Below are positions 11,903-22,223 of a stretch of DNA of 64,000 nt, in pieces; positions within the stretch are counted from its first letter, which is position 1; each line of letters begins with the position of its first letter. Under the pieces are notes generated by a model that worked only from the letters and a program-made list of their open reading frames with translations, had not been told where the DNA came from and did no database searches. The stretch comes from Adiantum capillus-veneris. Its lineage: Eukaryota > Streptophyta > Polypodiopsida > Polypodiales > Pteridaceae. The translations under genes and the position numbers were made by a program. The stretch lies in NCBI GenBank assembly GCA_014529385.2, contig CM043955.1:147723140-147787139 (forward strand), in the 5' to 3' direction.

Positions 11903-12840
11903 CCAGATCACTTCACATTGATGTTATGGTTATGGAGAGAGTCGTGGAGTATATGCTTAAGATGAAGCAAAACCCTTCACGCCGACTTCCTAGAATTGCA
12001 CAAAGTAAAATATTAAGTTCAAGATGGATGCAAGACATGAAGAAGTGGTTTGTAAGATGAATGGGCTATACCTCCTCCATGATGCCTCAATTTACTCCAA
12101 AATGAATGAGGCTTCTCTCCAATGGCAATATATCACAACTTGTGGGAAATCCGGAGGTTCACAAATCATACATTTCTCCACAAATATGAACACCAATCGT
12201 GAAACCATCGTCTTCTCTATATGCAACAACCGCACTCACTCTTATATGCTCAATCCCATCCCCTTCAGTGCAATGTACAGTAGTATCTCCATCCAGCTTA
12301 GCACTCATTTTCATAATGTTAGGTAACGAGTTGGGGCACTCACGAGGAGTCTCATTGACTATGCACTTTCCTCCCAAGAAGTTCATAAGTCTTGGAATAT
12401 CACAACCCTACTTGAGTGTTGAGCTTTTGATCTCAGTATAACTTGCTTTCCCTACCTTTTCATCCATTTTCTCTCCCTGCAGGCATTCCTCTCCCAACCA
12501 TGATGGGCTCATAATTGTGATGCAAATTTCCACAATTCTTGAATGTTAGGTCATTCTCACATAACGCATGATATGTTTCTTTTGGTTCCATAGGTAATTT
12601 GACATATGAGGATGATAACAAAATGTGTATTGTGTGTGTGCGTGCCTATCCGTATTGTTTGATCCATGTGCACCCTAGGGCTACCTTAGGGCATAGTCCC
12701 ATAAGTTCTCATAAAATTGTTTGTGAAAATGATAGGGACATTGCAGAGAACAAAATTCTCTTTACATCATCTACAATACAAAACCCAATCTAACATATCA
12801 ATTTAATATAATTGTCTTCTACCCTTATGCTACTAATGAA
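11502..12840. other. Intergenic; possible unrecognised decayed coding on minus strand
   Basis: The interval holds an alternating purine-pyrimidine stretch (about 11653-11721) and a (CT)n array (11856-11899). Between about 12600 and 12030 the minus strand gives protein-like text in alternating frames, for example an open stretch at 12159-12386 with PRECPNSLPNIMKMSAKLDG. I do not recognise the family. It could be an old transposon or gene remnant, or chance. Confidence 0.3.
11856..11899. repeat. (CT)n microsatellite
   Basis: About 22 CT units. Confidence 0.95.
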
Positions 12841-13220
12841 GCCTCGACACTATCTACCACGGGGTCTTAATGACCCCCAAGGGGTGGGATCTATGGCCGG
12901 AAAGTATGTGCACGAAAACAAAGAGGTCACATACATCGTTCATTGAAAAGTAAACAAGGGCAGCAAAAGTAAACCGGGGCGGGGGGATGTAAACTCACTT
13001 TATAATCAAGGGCGCTCATAGTGGTTTCAACAAACCACACACCAGGGGTTAGCTCATTAGCCTCCCAACCACGAGGTCGTGGGTTCAAATCTCCGACCCT
13101 CGTCTAAGTGTTGACCTTTTGTATACCCTCCCTTCGCCTCGAGATTCGTGTGCCCACTTTCCAACCATAGATCCCACCGCTTGGGGGTCATTAAGACCCT
13201 ATGTTAAATAGTGCTGATGC
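12841..13220. mobile_element. Foldback element with tRNA-like core
   Basis: The ends 12841-12916 and 13145-13220 are inverted repeats of about 76 bp; the best stretch is GGGTCTTAATGACCCCCAAG. Between them is a tRNA-like segment with an A-box-like TTAGCTCATTAGCC (from 13049) and a B-box-like GGTTCAAATCT (13082-13092), about the spacing of a pol III promoter. A CCTC/GAGG stem lies between the two boxes. The whole could be a SINE-derived foldback or MITE-like element. I did not find a clear target-site duplication. Confidence 0.55.
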
Positions 13221-13910
13221 TAATCAAGTAACAGGGGCATAGGTGGCGTAACACTTTATTTGTTAATTTCTGGCATCAAGCAGACCTAGGTTAAACTTTA
13301 GGGTGCATCGATATAATCATGAATAGTCCTCATTGAAAAAGAGTCTATTGCGATACAAAATTTTTAATGCCCAAGAGTATGTTTACACCTAGCACTGTAA
13401 AAAGAGAATCTTTACACCTCCTTTTCCTCATAGAAGGAAATGAAGTTCATGATGCTTGCAATGTCAAGATTCAATCAATAAAACTCTCTTGCATGAGATT
13501 CTTCAATCTGAAGGAAATGATTCTGTAAGTAGTCATCTTACTCTAAAGGGTATTTAATTTCAAGAACATTATCTCTACTTTGTAGAAAGGCCGTCAAATT
13601 TCAAACGCTAATGGAATATCGAAGTGTGATGATAATACTAATGGTATTCCTAATGTATTAATTAGTTATCCTATTCCTACATATTGTGCCACCACCCTTT
13701 TGTTCTTGCTGGCCTCCATCCCTATCTCGCGGATTGAGCATTCACTTCCAGATTTTTAACTTTTACCTTTAAAAGTCTTACAAGCATCTATCCAGATTCT
13801 AATCTTTAACAATTTTAAAACTGTAGGTTCAAAAAAGTTAGAAGGTCAAAAACTCAAAGAATCCAAAAATTCAAAAAAAAAAACCTAAGTTTACTGTAAT
13901 CCCACCTACC

Positions 13911-14080
13911 ATGGTGGGATCACACTAAACCTACATAACCAAATCCTGATATGATTTCACAACCTTACATAGCGCAACGAAACTCTACCTACATAGTGCA
14001 AATGGTGGGATTAAACTAAAGCTACATAGCAAAGTCCTATCGACATGATTTCATGACCTTACATAGCGCAAGGAAATTCT
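13911..14080. repeat. Tandem duplication, period about 91 bp
   Basis: Copies at 13911-14001 and from 14002 share ATGGTGGGAT...CTACATA...ACCTTACATAGCGCAA with scattered differences. Confidence 0.75.
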
Positions 14081-14207
14081 AAAGAGGAGAAGAATTGCAC
14101 TTGGCCACTTCTGTTATATGGAAATGAAATGTCTTCAGACTATGGGCTTTTCATTTGCTACTACTCATTTTCATGGAACATTTCACTTCCTATACTTACC
14201 CTTCACT

Positions 14208-14320
14208 TATGCATTTGAAATGTTTTGAAAGATTCTTATTTTTCTGAAATTGGGGAACCTTACTATGCATTTGAAATGTTTTGAAAGGATTCTTATTTTT
14301 CTGAAATTAGGGATCCCTAC
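14208..14320. repeat. Tandem duplication, period 56 bp
   Basis: The unit begins TATGCATTTGAAATG. Copies at 14208-14263 and 14264-14320 differ by one inserted base and a few substitutions. Confidence 0.85.
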
Positions 14321-16472
14321 TACTGGTAGATCCTAAAATAAAATCATAGGTTAGTCTAAAGATTCCCCTCCCTCCCTTTTCCCTTTTTATGGCCCTTCTA
14401 TCTACATCCTATCATGAGCCTTCCCTACAGACCACAACGCTCCTCTATGACTCTTCCTTGGTAGCATGTACCTCATATTTCCCCTACCCCACACGAGCCT
14501 GCACCTCCAATGCTTCCCCCTACCACTCAAGGTTCCAGCAGCATTGCAAGAGCATGCTCTCTCTCACAGGAAACACCTTACTCTTTCAACAAAGCAATCC
14601 TGTGTGGCTGAGCACATTGTTGCTGTGGAACTCAACAAATTGGTGCATGCACTCACAAGCCTTGCCTTGCTGCTCTCGTTTGTAGAAACGCTGCCTCATC
14701 GATTGGAGTTGCCACAAAATTCCATGCAAGCTACTTTCCAGAAACAACTCCAATTTGCCGCATGCACCCTTCCACTGACATTTTCTTTTTCCCATCCTTA
14801 TCACTAATGAGCGTCTTTTTAAATTTTCTCCAGCTGGTAGGGGGTACCCCCTACTACTAGAAGATATTTTAAAAACACCACAATCAAGTCACGGGGCACG
14901 AGATCACAACCATACAATCAAGAGGCATTCTTCATCAGAGTTTTCATGTGCGCCACCGACTGACCTGTGCCACCTAAGCAACCAAAACGATTATTGCTAT
15001 CCTTCAACGATTGCATGCCAGCTCGACATACATCAAGAACCTACTTACCCACCCTACAACCACTGGATCGTCACCATGTCAGTACCTGGAATTTTTGTAG
15101 CCAATGGATCATTGCCATGTCGAGACCTGGAATTTCTGCAACCTGTATTTTAAGTAGATTTGGCAGATTTAACAGTATTTGCCATATCTTGTAAGGGGAT
15201 TTAGGTAGATTTTGCAAACAGGTTTTACCCTTAGTTCTGTGTTTAAAGCTTAGTTGATATGGATGTTTCTACTTTTCAACCCACCGTTCTAAGTATAGAA
15301 CTAAGTTGCAAATGACTTGTACAATTCCACACAGATACTTCAGCGGTAATTCAAGATCATCTAGCATTCCTTCCTAAAGCCCACTACTACAAAAATATGT
15401 GAGTACAGACAGAAAACAATCCACATCTTTTATCCCCATCATTGCCTCATTATCTGATAACAATGAACTGATGCGCACCTACGGCACCTCTCATGAAACC
15501 TTGACAAGACGATCTTCAGCTGTAGATTTTATCATGCGCTTTTCACCAACCAAGAAAACGCAAGGAATACTTAAAGATACTTTCGGATTGAGATGTGTAG
15601 GTCACCAAATATCCGTAAATGTAGCATGCATACTCTCACTAGACGCTTTACATGGTACATAATATCTTACAGACGACTAGACATCTCTTGAATACCACAA
15701 TATATTAGTAGCAGTAAAAATAGGGCACCAATTGACACCATCTCTACTTATAGAGAAAAGCAGACATTGTGAGGTCACCTAGGAATGGTAGTCATTACTC
15801 ACTGTTGAGGTAATTAGAGCTCAAGTTCGATAAAGAGGTCATAACCCTGCCCAAAATAAAAGTGTCTGTTCCCAAGAACATGAGACAACAGGGTAATTCC
15901 TCCACAAAACCTCATTGCTGGCTGTCACATTTTCATGTAAAAGCCCTTACAATCTACTACCCAATGCACATGTCACTCCACCTGACCACTTGATCCGGCA
16001 TGCGACGTGTAATCAAACCCAATAACATCCTATCCTCGTTCCGACCATCCACATCTATATATATTTATGTGTAGCACTTACCCTGTATGGAAGTTACTCT
16101 TACATTGAGAATATTGGTGTACATCTAAAGATAAGCACAAATATTTTCTTGACAAACGTAAGAATCGGGTGACTTTACCCTCCAAAGGGGGCCAGTTTTT
16201 TTCTTGTTGAACAGATTTTTCTGCAAATATCAACGAGCAACCATTTCAAAGCTTGGGCACTACAGCGCTAGGGAGAATATAATTATACCATAATTCAATC
16301 AAATGCAGGGCTCTCTTAATAACTCCATGCTGGGGGTAGAGATGGCTCACAAAACCAGTACAGAAAACCCCTTCTTGGATCAACATTTTAACATTCCTTC
16401 TCCATGCAAACAAATATACCTCCATGAAGAAAGAGTCTGCACACTGCTTGAACTAACATTTCCAGGACTCCA

Positions 16473-16801
16473 TTATTTTGCTACAAAAGAGCTCCCACAT
16501 CCACAACCACCTGATGCGTTCGGATTATTTGTAACCTGTTGAAACATTCACACAAATGCCTTATTCTAGCATCAGACCAGAATTTCTTGCCAACTCTCTT
16601 ATATTAGATCATTTATGACAATCTGATGAAGAATACATGACATACAATGCTTAACATGGCCTCTCACATAGAAGCCCTAACATTTAACATACCATGAATG
16701 AAGCTCGAATCAGTTCTTCCGCATAATCAATGGTTGCACCCTTCAAAAACCCCATTGATACTTCGTCAACAACAATTTTCACGCCATCCTTCTCAAAAAT
16801 C
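16473..16801 (-). CDS. ISCA2-like: ISCA2-like iron-sulfur assembly protein, last two exons
   Basis: Exon C (16693-16801) begins after a TTAG acceptor. Its first base completes the Arg codon left open by the exon ending at 48509. It then encodes [15 protein letters not shown]...[19 protein letters not shown] and ends at a G|GTATGT donor. Exon D (16473-16535) follows a TTTCAACAG acceptor, encodes [20 protein letters not shown] and stops with TAA. Together they are the C-terminal half of the HesB/IscA fold, with the C-G-C pair that binds the cluster with the upstream Cys of CSGF. The reading frame is clean and both introns have GT-AG ends, so these look like functional exons. The first half of the gene lies 31.7 kb away at 48509-48972. 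Confidence 0.88.
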
Positions 16802-16823
16802 CTAACAACTACCATGTCAAAAT

Positions 16824-16925
<102 letters not shown>

Positions 16926-17135
16926 AAAGGGAGGCTTGGTAGCCTTTCGTATTAGGTAATCAAATTACACGCCCAAAGGCATTACATCTGCCCAGAGGCC
17001 TTTTGGGACCCAAAGAAGAAGAGGTGGATGCCACCGATTACAATTTCCTCAATTCTCTGCATTTCCGCCACTAGGATCTCTAGACTCTAAACTATGATAC
17101 TAACCTCTTGCATGTGTGATCAAAGTAGGTCATAG

Positions 17136-18228
17136 TATTGGAAAGCTATGGTGGAGCGGATAGGAGAGTATGGCACAGGTTATGTGCCGCCATCTTCTGA
17201 AGCTCTCCGCACCACTTTGCTTGATTGAGAGAAGGCAGTTGTGGAGCAAGCAACGCTCAGGATACAACAGCTTTGGATAAAGCATGGGGTTGCTCTCATT
17301 GCCGACGGGTGGAGCGATAATAAGATCCGTTCATGGCCTCGTCACATACTCAAGGGAGAGATGTACTTTGTGCACTCTCATGATACCACCAACAATGGTA
17401 AAACGGCCGATGTCCTCCCCGCAGAGTGGACGACAATCATAGAGACGATCAGACAACATGTGATGGCTTTTGTCACAAATGGGAAGGTAGCAAACGAGGC
17501 AGCAGGAGCTATTGTAGAGGGTCACTTTTCGTATGTTTCTGCATGGCGCATTGCTTGAACAACCTTTTGAAAGACATCGACAAGCTAGAATAAATGGCGC
17601 CAGTCATTGCAGATGTAGTGAAGATTATGACCTTCATCAACAATCACATTTTCATTCAGTGTGAGTACCTCGAAAGTTGACCCGCTTCAAGCTCAACTTT
17701 CCCCTCGTGCGTAGATTGTATGAATGTCAAAATGCGGTCCAACAGGTTTTCATTAGTGATAAGTTCACCACCTCCCTATGCAAGGACTGTTGCAGGGATT
17801 GAGTGCGAGGAGAAGGCAGAGGATTTAGGAGCTCCATGGTCTAGACGCACGGGTTAAACTCAGTGATTCATTTGCTCCACGTTGTGGATGGCATAGGCAA
17901 GGTTTAAGAGGCCATGGACTGCATGATCGAAGAGCTTGCGCAGCTTGAGCCTGATATAGAGCAATACCCAGAGATCCACACCCTTTGCAAAAAGAGATGG
18001 AATTCATATGCCTCTCCTTTACGCGGGGTAACATACATGGTGGATCCAAAGTTCCAAGGTGCAAGGCAAGAGACAAATAAAGAAGTCATGAATCAATTTA
18101 CAGCGATCTTGAACAAGATAGTCCTAGACAATGATAGGCAACGCACCGTCAAGGATCAGCTAGGACAGTATAGAGAGATACAACCGACTACTACTAATTG
18201 GGAGGCTACTCAAGCTAGTTGCTCTTGA
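17136..18228 (+). pseudogene. Decayed hAT-type transposase (DUF659 region)
   Basis: The reading frame from 17136 gives YWKAMVERIGEYG...PPSSEALRTTLLD, then after a TGA continues EKAVVEQATLRIQQLW...GVALIADGWSDNK and HVMAFVTNGKVANEAAGAI. This is the pattern of plant hAT transposases of the DUF659 group (catalytic Asp in the ADGWSD segment, then the FVTDGA.ANEAAG block). Further pieces in other frames continue to the C-terminal part (ELAQLEPDIEQYPEIHTLCKKRW...VTYMVDPKFQG, 17914-18228). Stops and frameshifts are frequent and I could not delimit terminal inverted repeats. It lies inside the giant ISCA2 intron, just outside element X. Confidence 0.7.
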
Positions 18229-18618
18229 GGCTTGAAGACTTCCATACCTTTTTGTATTGCCCCCTTTGTAGTCTTTTAATCGTATATGGCCACCATTTGT
18301 CTTTTCTATTGCACTACATTAGACTTTAATATACTCTTTTGGGCATTAGCACTCTAGACTTCTCTAATCTAGAGTGGTATCTTTTTTGTAGCGCCTTGGC
18401 GAGCCTTGTTAGCCAAAAATAATGAAAAACTACACTTTGCTCAATGTTATGCTCAAGTCTTGTCTCTTAGCTTCTACTCTTGTAATACAGAACTTTAATT
18501 TGTAATTGCATGTGTATAAGCATTGTGTCTGTTGTGTATGACCGCACGTCACCGCACGAAGCAATCAAGTCATAGTAAGGTCGAATGGTCTTCCAATCAA
18601 GTTTCTCGTGAATATTAG

Positions 18619-18652
18619 ACCCTCCTCCGAAGGCCCCACTCTCTATGGCGAG
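18619..18652 (-). repeat. Element X 3' LTR, outer fragment
   Basis: ACCCTCC...AGGCCCCACT...TATGGCGAG matches 30629-30659 of the other LTR. Its continuation resumes at 27351 after element 2. The final GCGAG is the target site duplicated by element 2. Confidence 0.75.
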
Positions 18653-20129
18653 TGTCACCAGTGTGTGACTACTATCTATCCTTTTTGTTGATTTCTTTCT
18701 TATTATCTATTTACTTTCACTTTTTGGAAACACCCCTCGGGAAATCTAACTACCCTGCATTGCATAGCTAGTGTGGAACTGTCCAAAGGGAGTCCAGGCC
18801 TGAGGGCAAGAGAGCACTAAGGTTGGACAAGGACTAGGGTTAGCCAAGTGGGGTCATTGACTAGCCAAAGTGGAATCCTTTGCTACAGAGGCTACATTTC
18901 AGTTCTGGATGTGGCCGCAGTGTACAAAGAGGGTCGGATGACCTAGAAAGATATAATGGCAGCATCTCCTAAAATTTAGGGAACTGCTATTTTGGGACCT
19001 GAAAATGTGTTGGCGTCATTACCTCTGGAATGACAAAGGGAACATTTTCTTACTCTGCCGTGAAGTCAACTGGGCAACCGGTTGGGATATTTTTAGGCGG
19101 CAACCCCGAAACGGGAAAATGCTTGTAAATGTGCCAAGTGGCACATTCTGGTGCACTTGCCTTATGCAACAAGAAGTGGCGCTGAATTTGAAGAGGGAAG
19201 AGCCTCATTTTCAGATTTTGTCACAGGTTAAGAGCTATGGAGTGCTTGCTTTCCCTCTTATGCACAGTGCGGTGCCAGGAGTGATGCCCTGCACGCTACG
19301 CACTACCCTCTCTCTCCCCTTTGGCAGTATGTTATGCCCCTCAAGTGGGCTCTTCATTTGACCAATGTACAGTTGTGTGGGTTCATGCACGATTGCCGAG
19401 GCAAGAGCCTCTTGCACAGGTACTGGATTAGCTAGCGGCTAATCCCCCCGCAGGTACAGGTGAATTCGGAGAGGTTTCACGCTAGAAATCTCGTCCGATT
19501 CAAAGGGCAAGTAGCCCTACAGGTGCGGGAGCTCGAGGACTTGCTAGGGATGCGACCGGCACACGAAACGGAGCCCGAAACAGTGAATTACAGCCTGCTG
19601 TGTATTTTTGCAGGTTTAGGGTTTTGGCCCTAAACGGACCCTAATACCCCCAGGAGGTTCGGGGACGCAAGGGGACCGCTGTACAGGCGATCTGGCGCAT
19701 TTTCAGGGCTGAAAACAGAGAATTCAGCGTGCTGCAGATTCTCGCCAGGTTTGGCAAAGTGCCCGTATGCGTCGGGAAAGTCATTCAATGCGTGGGAATA
19801 CTGACCGTGAAGGGTTCTAGTACAGTTATGTTGCCGAAATCGGGCTGGAACAGTGGAAATTCAGCCGAGTTTGTGCAGGGCAGCTTGTAGGGAACCACAG
19901 CGTTTATTCCCTCTTTTGAACAATAAAGAAATACCGAAAGGGGCGCCTAAGTTAGGGGCCAATCTGGTGTCCGTCTACTCATACAGGTGCAATCTAGCAG
20001 CCTGTATCCCTCTCCCCTTTGTTGTGTCTTGAAAGCACAGGTAAAATAGACGACTAATAATGGGTGAAAGCTAAATCAAGGTTTAAAGTAAAGTCTACCG
20101 CCCTTTTTGGATTGAACAGGCCGGTTACA
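18653..20129 (+). repeat. Element 2 5' LTR
   Basis: It runs from TGTCACCAGTGTGTGAC to GCCGGTTACA and is 1477 bp. It is almost identical to 25874-27350. Confidence 0.96.
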
Positions 20130-20147
20130 TGGTTCCATCGACGGGAT
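20130..20147 (+). other. Element 2 primer-binding site, tRNA not assigned
   Basis: TGGTTCCATCGACGGGAT follows the LTR directly. It starts with TGG, as expected for the complement of a tRNA CCA end, but does not match initiator Met, unlike the other elements in this window. Confidence 0.6.
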
Positions 20148-20186
20148 TAAATCACTTTTTCCCATAGAAGTGAGCCTTGGTTAGTT

Positions 20187-22223
20187 TTGGACTTGAAGAC
20201 ACAGGGGATCATAGACCAGACACAGGGAATTGCAATTATGGCTGACAGACCAGATGATGTGACTGAAGAGGTTTCCTCTTCACAGGGTCAACAGACACAT
20301 GAAGTGGGTGAGTCCTCAAGACCACCACAGACTGATGATGATATATTCAGGACCCAGTTGGCTACTGCTGTGGCTATGTTCACACAAGTAATGCAGAACC
20401 CAAGGTTTTTAGCCTTTCTACAACCTCCTGTTCCGTCTCAGCAAGTTGGGTCACTGGATCATATTCAAAAGCCTGTTAAGGCTCGAGCACAGGTGATTCA
20501 TACCGCACAGTCAATGGAAACACCTGTACACTTGACGGAGAACATGCAGTCTCCACAACCTATGCCTAAGGTGCAAGAACAGGTGGCTGAGATGCCAGTC
20601 TTTCAAGCTGTACCAGTTCAGCCCGCCACCTTTCAGCAGCCTATAGCTGGTTCTAATGGGCAGGGAAGCAACCTACAGGCTATGCAACAGGTCTTCCCAC
20701 CACCTTCAGTACACCCTGGCTATTTTGGAGGTGGATCCGTATTCCAGAGCATGGCTGGTCATGCACCTGGAAATCAGTTTTATACGCCAGGAACAGTGTT
20801 TGGCGGTGCTCAAACGATGATGCCTAACCCCATGTATGGTGTCACAGGTATGCTACCAGGGTTTCAAAGCACTCAGGGACAATTTGGGATGCCACAAGCA
20901 AATTTTGGTATGGCTGGAATTACAAATCAGCAGCCAAATATGGCATTTCCAAGTCAAGTTAATAGCGGCCAAGGAACACAGATGAACCCTAATAGTGTTC
21001 CTATGTTTCAGTCACTTCCATATGACAATTTAACGCCGCTGGAGAGGCCAACTCCATACAAAGAAGGTGGCAAAGGTGTGTCATTCACGACCTTCACAGG
21101 GTTTGATGACAGGAAGAAGGCTCTTTCATTCCTCCAGCAGTTTGACAAGGCCTATGCAGGGGGAAACTTTACAGAGGCTTCAAAGGTCCGCAAGGCAGCC
21201 ACTTTCTTGACAGGGAATGAGGGACAATGGTGGACAACTTTATTGCTTCAAGGGCAAGCTCCGTCCACATGGATTTACTTCAAGCAGATTTTTGCAGCAG
21301 CATGGTTATCTGATGATTTCGAAGCAGATGTCATGACAGAATGGCACCAGCTTAATGCTGCCACTTGCAGAAATCTGGATGATTACAATCGGAAGTTTTG
21401 GAAAGCTCTACTTCCAGTAACTTCCTATAGGTTTGTGCCATTGACAGAACAGATTGAAAAATACTGTTGTGGCCTACCCAAAGGATTGAGAAAGTACTGT
21501 ACGAAGACAAAAGTCACTACTTTGACGCAGCTCATCGAGGTAGCAAACACTGGCAATGGTTTGCTCAAGGGAGAAGATTGTGAATTTAACACTGGCGTCA
21601 AGGCAGGATCAGGTAAGAAAAATTCAGCCAAGAAGCACGTTCCCAATGAGGCTCCTAAAGGGACTCAGGAGTCGGCCAACGCAGGGAAAGACAAAGCTAC
21701 GGCTGAATCAGAAAAAGGACCAGCAAAGAAATGGAAAAGACGTTTTCCTCGCAAGTCAGAAGAGCAAAAGAAGGTCCTGAGGACAGAGAACAAATGCTTT
21801 ATATGTGAGCAGCATGGCCACATTGCTTACAACTGTCCTACAAAGAAAAGGCCAGCTGATTCTGATGACAAGGAAGACAAGAAAGGAAAGAAGCCCATGG
21901 CTGGTCTAGTGCCAGATATGGTGGGCGACAAGCCAAATTCAGATGTAAGTGAGCTTTGCAGAGCATGGGGAAAGGTTAGGGATCAAACAGTGCTTATCTT
22001 CTTTGATCCAGGTGCCAAAGCCAACTTTATTTCCCCACAATTGGCTTCAAAGTTGGGAATTAGACCTGAAGAGATGGGGTATACAGCAGAGGCAGGTTTG
22101 GCATGTCCTGGCCATACAGAGGCTGTGACACCCATCATTGGAAAGTTGCGTCTACATATCCAGTCCTATGTAGATGCTGAAGAATTTTACATCATGCCAC
22201 TGGACGGATGGATGTGTTGTTAG
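20187..22223 (+). CDS. gag: Element 2 Gag-protease
   Basis: This is a 678-codon open frame encoding the structural protein and the start of the protease. An alternative start at 20238 (MADRPDD) aligns better with the MADNSKE start of element 1. The N-terminal 300 residues are Gln/Pro/Met-rich. The Gag domain follows (ALSFLQQFDKAY..., then the GQWWTTLL block and STWIYFKQIF). A lysine-rich linker precedes an intact CCHC knuckle, CFICEQHGHIAYNC (about 21798-21839). The retropepsin segment reads FFDPGAKANFIS (about 22001-22036), with Pro where Ser/Thr is usual. The frame ends within the protease C-terminus; the conserved DVLLGIPWL piece is in the next frame from 22208. Confidence 0.9.
   Translation: MDLKTQGIIDQTQGIAIMADRPDDVTEEVSSSQGQQTHEVGESSRPPQTDDDIFRTQLATAVAMFTQVMQNPRFLAFLQPPVPSQQVGSLDHIQKPVKARAQVIHTAQSMETPVHLTENMQSPQPMPKVQEQVAEMPVFQAVPVQPATFQQPIAGSNGQGSNLQAMQQVFPPPSVHPGYFGGGSVFQSMAGHAPGNQFYTPGTVFGGAQTMMPNPMYGVTGMLPGFQSTQGQFGMPQANFGMAGITNQQPNMAFPSQVNSGQGTQMNPNSVPMFQSLPYDNLTPLERPTPYKEGGKGVSFTTFTGFDDRKKALSFLQQFDKAYAGGNFTEASKVRKAATFLTGNEGQWWTTLLLQGQAPSTWIYFKQIFAAAWLSDDFEADVMTEWHQLNAATCRNLDDYNRKFWKALLPVTSYRFVPLTEQIEKYCCGLPKGLRKYCTKTKVTTLTQLIEVANTGNGLLKGEDCEFNTGVKAGSGKKNSAKKHVPNEAPKGTQESANAGKDKATAESEKGPAKKWKRRFPRKSEEQKKVLRTENKCFICEQHGHIAYNCPTKKRPADSDDKEDKKGKKPMAGLVPDMVGDKPNSDVSELCRAWGKVRDQTVLIFFDPGAKANFISPQLASKLGIRPEEMGYTAEAGLACPGHTEAVTPIIGKLRLHIQSYVDAEEFYIMPLDGWMCC

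Larger units (their letters stand above)
13221..16472. other. 3' flank of the ISCA2-like gene; no gene recognised
   Basis: There are two local tandem duplications: a 91-bp period from 13911 to about 14080 and a 56-bp period from 14208 to about 14320. Open frames are short and I recognise none of them. The part nearest 16472 must include the 3' UTR of the minus-strand ISCA2-like gene, but I see no canonical AATAAA in the first 170 bases. Confidence 0.5.

Noticed and set aside
12159-12386. A conserved gene on the minus strand
   Set aside because: It is protein-like, but I cannot name a family and adjacent frames contain stops, so it is only noted as an unrecognised interval.
13049-13092. A genuine tRNA gene
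   Set aside because: A-box and B-box-like words are present, but no full acceptor stem or cloverleaf could be drawn. A tRNA-derived repeat fits better.
18420-18618. Continuation of the element X LTR to the left of element 2
   Set aside because: It was compared with 30417-30628 and is not colinear beyond the last 35-45 bases, so the LTR is treated as truncated.
22190-22223. Programmed frameshift between Gag-protease and Pol in element 2
   Set aside because: The break falls inside the conserved protease end rather than at a domain border, and no slippery sequence is evident. A simple indel is more likely.
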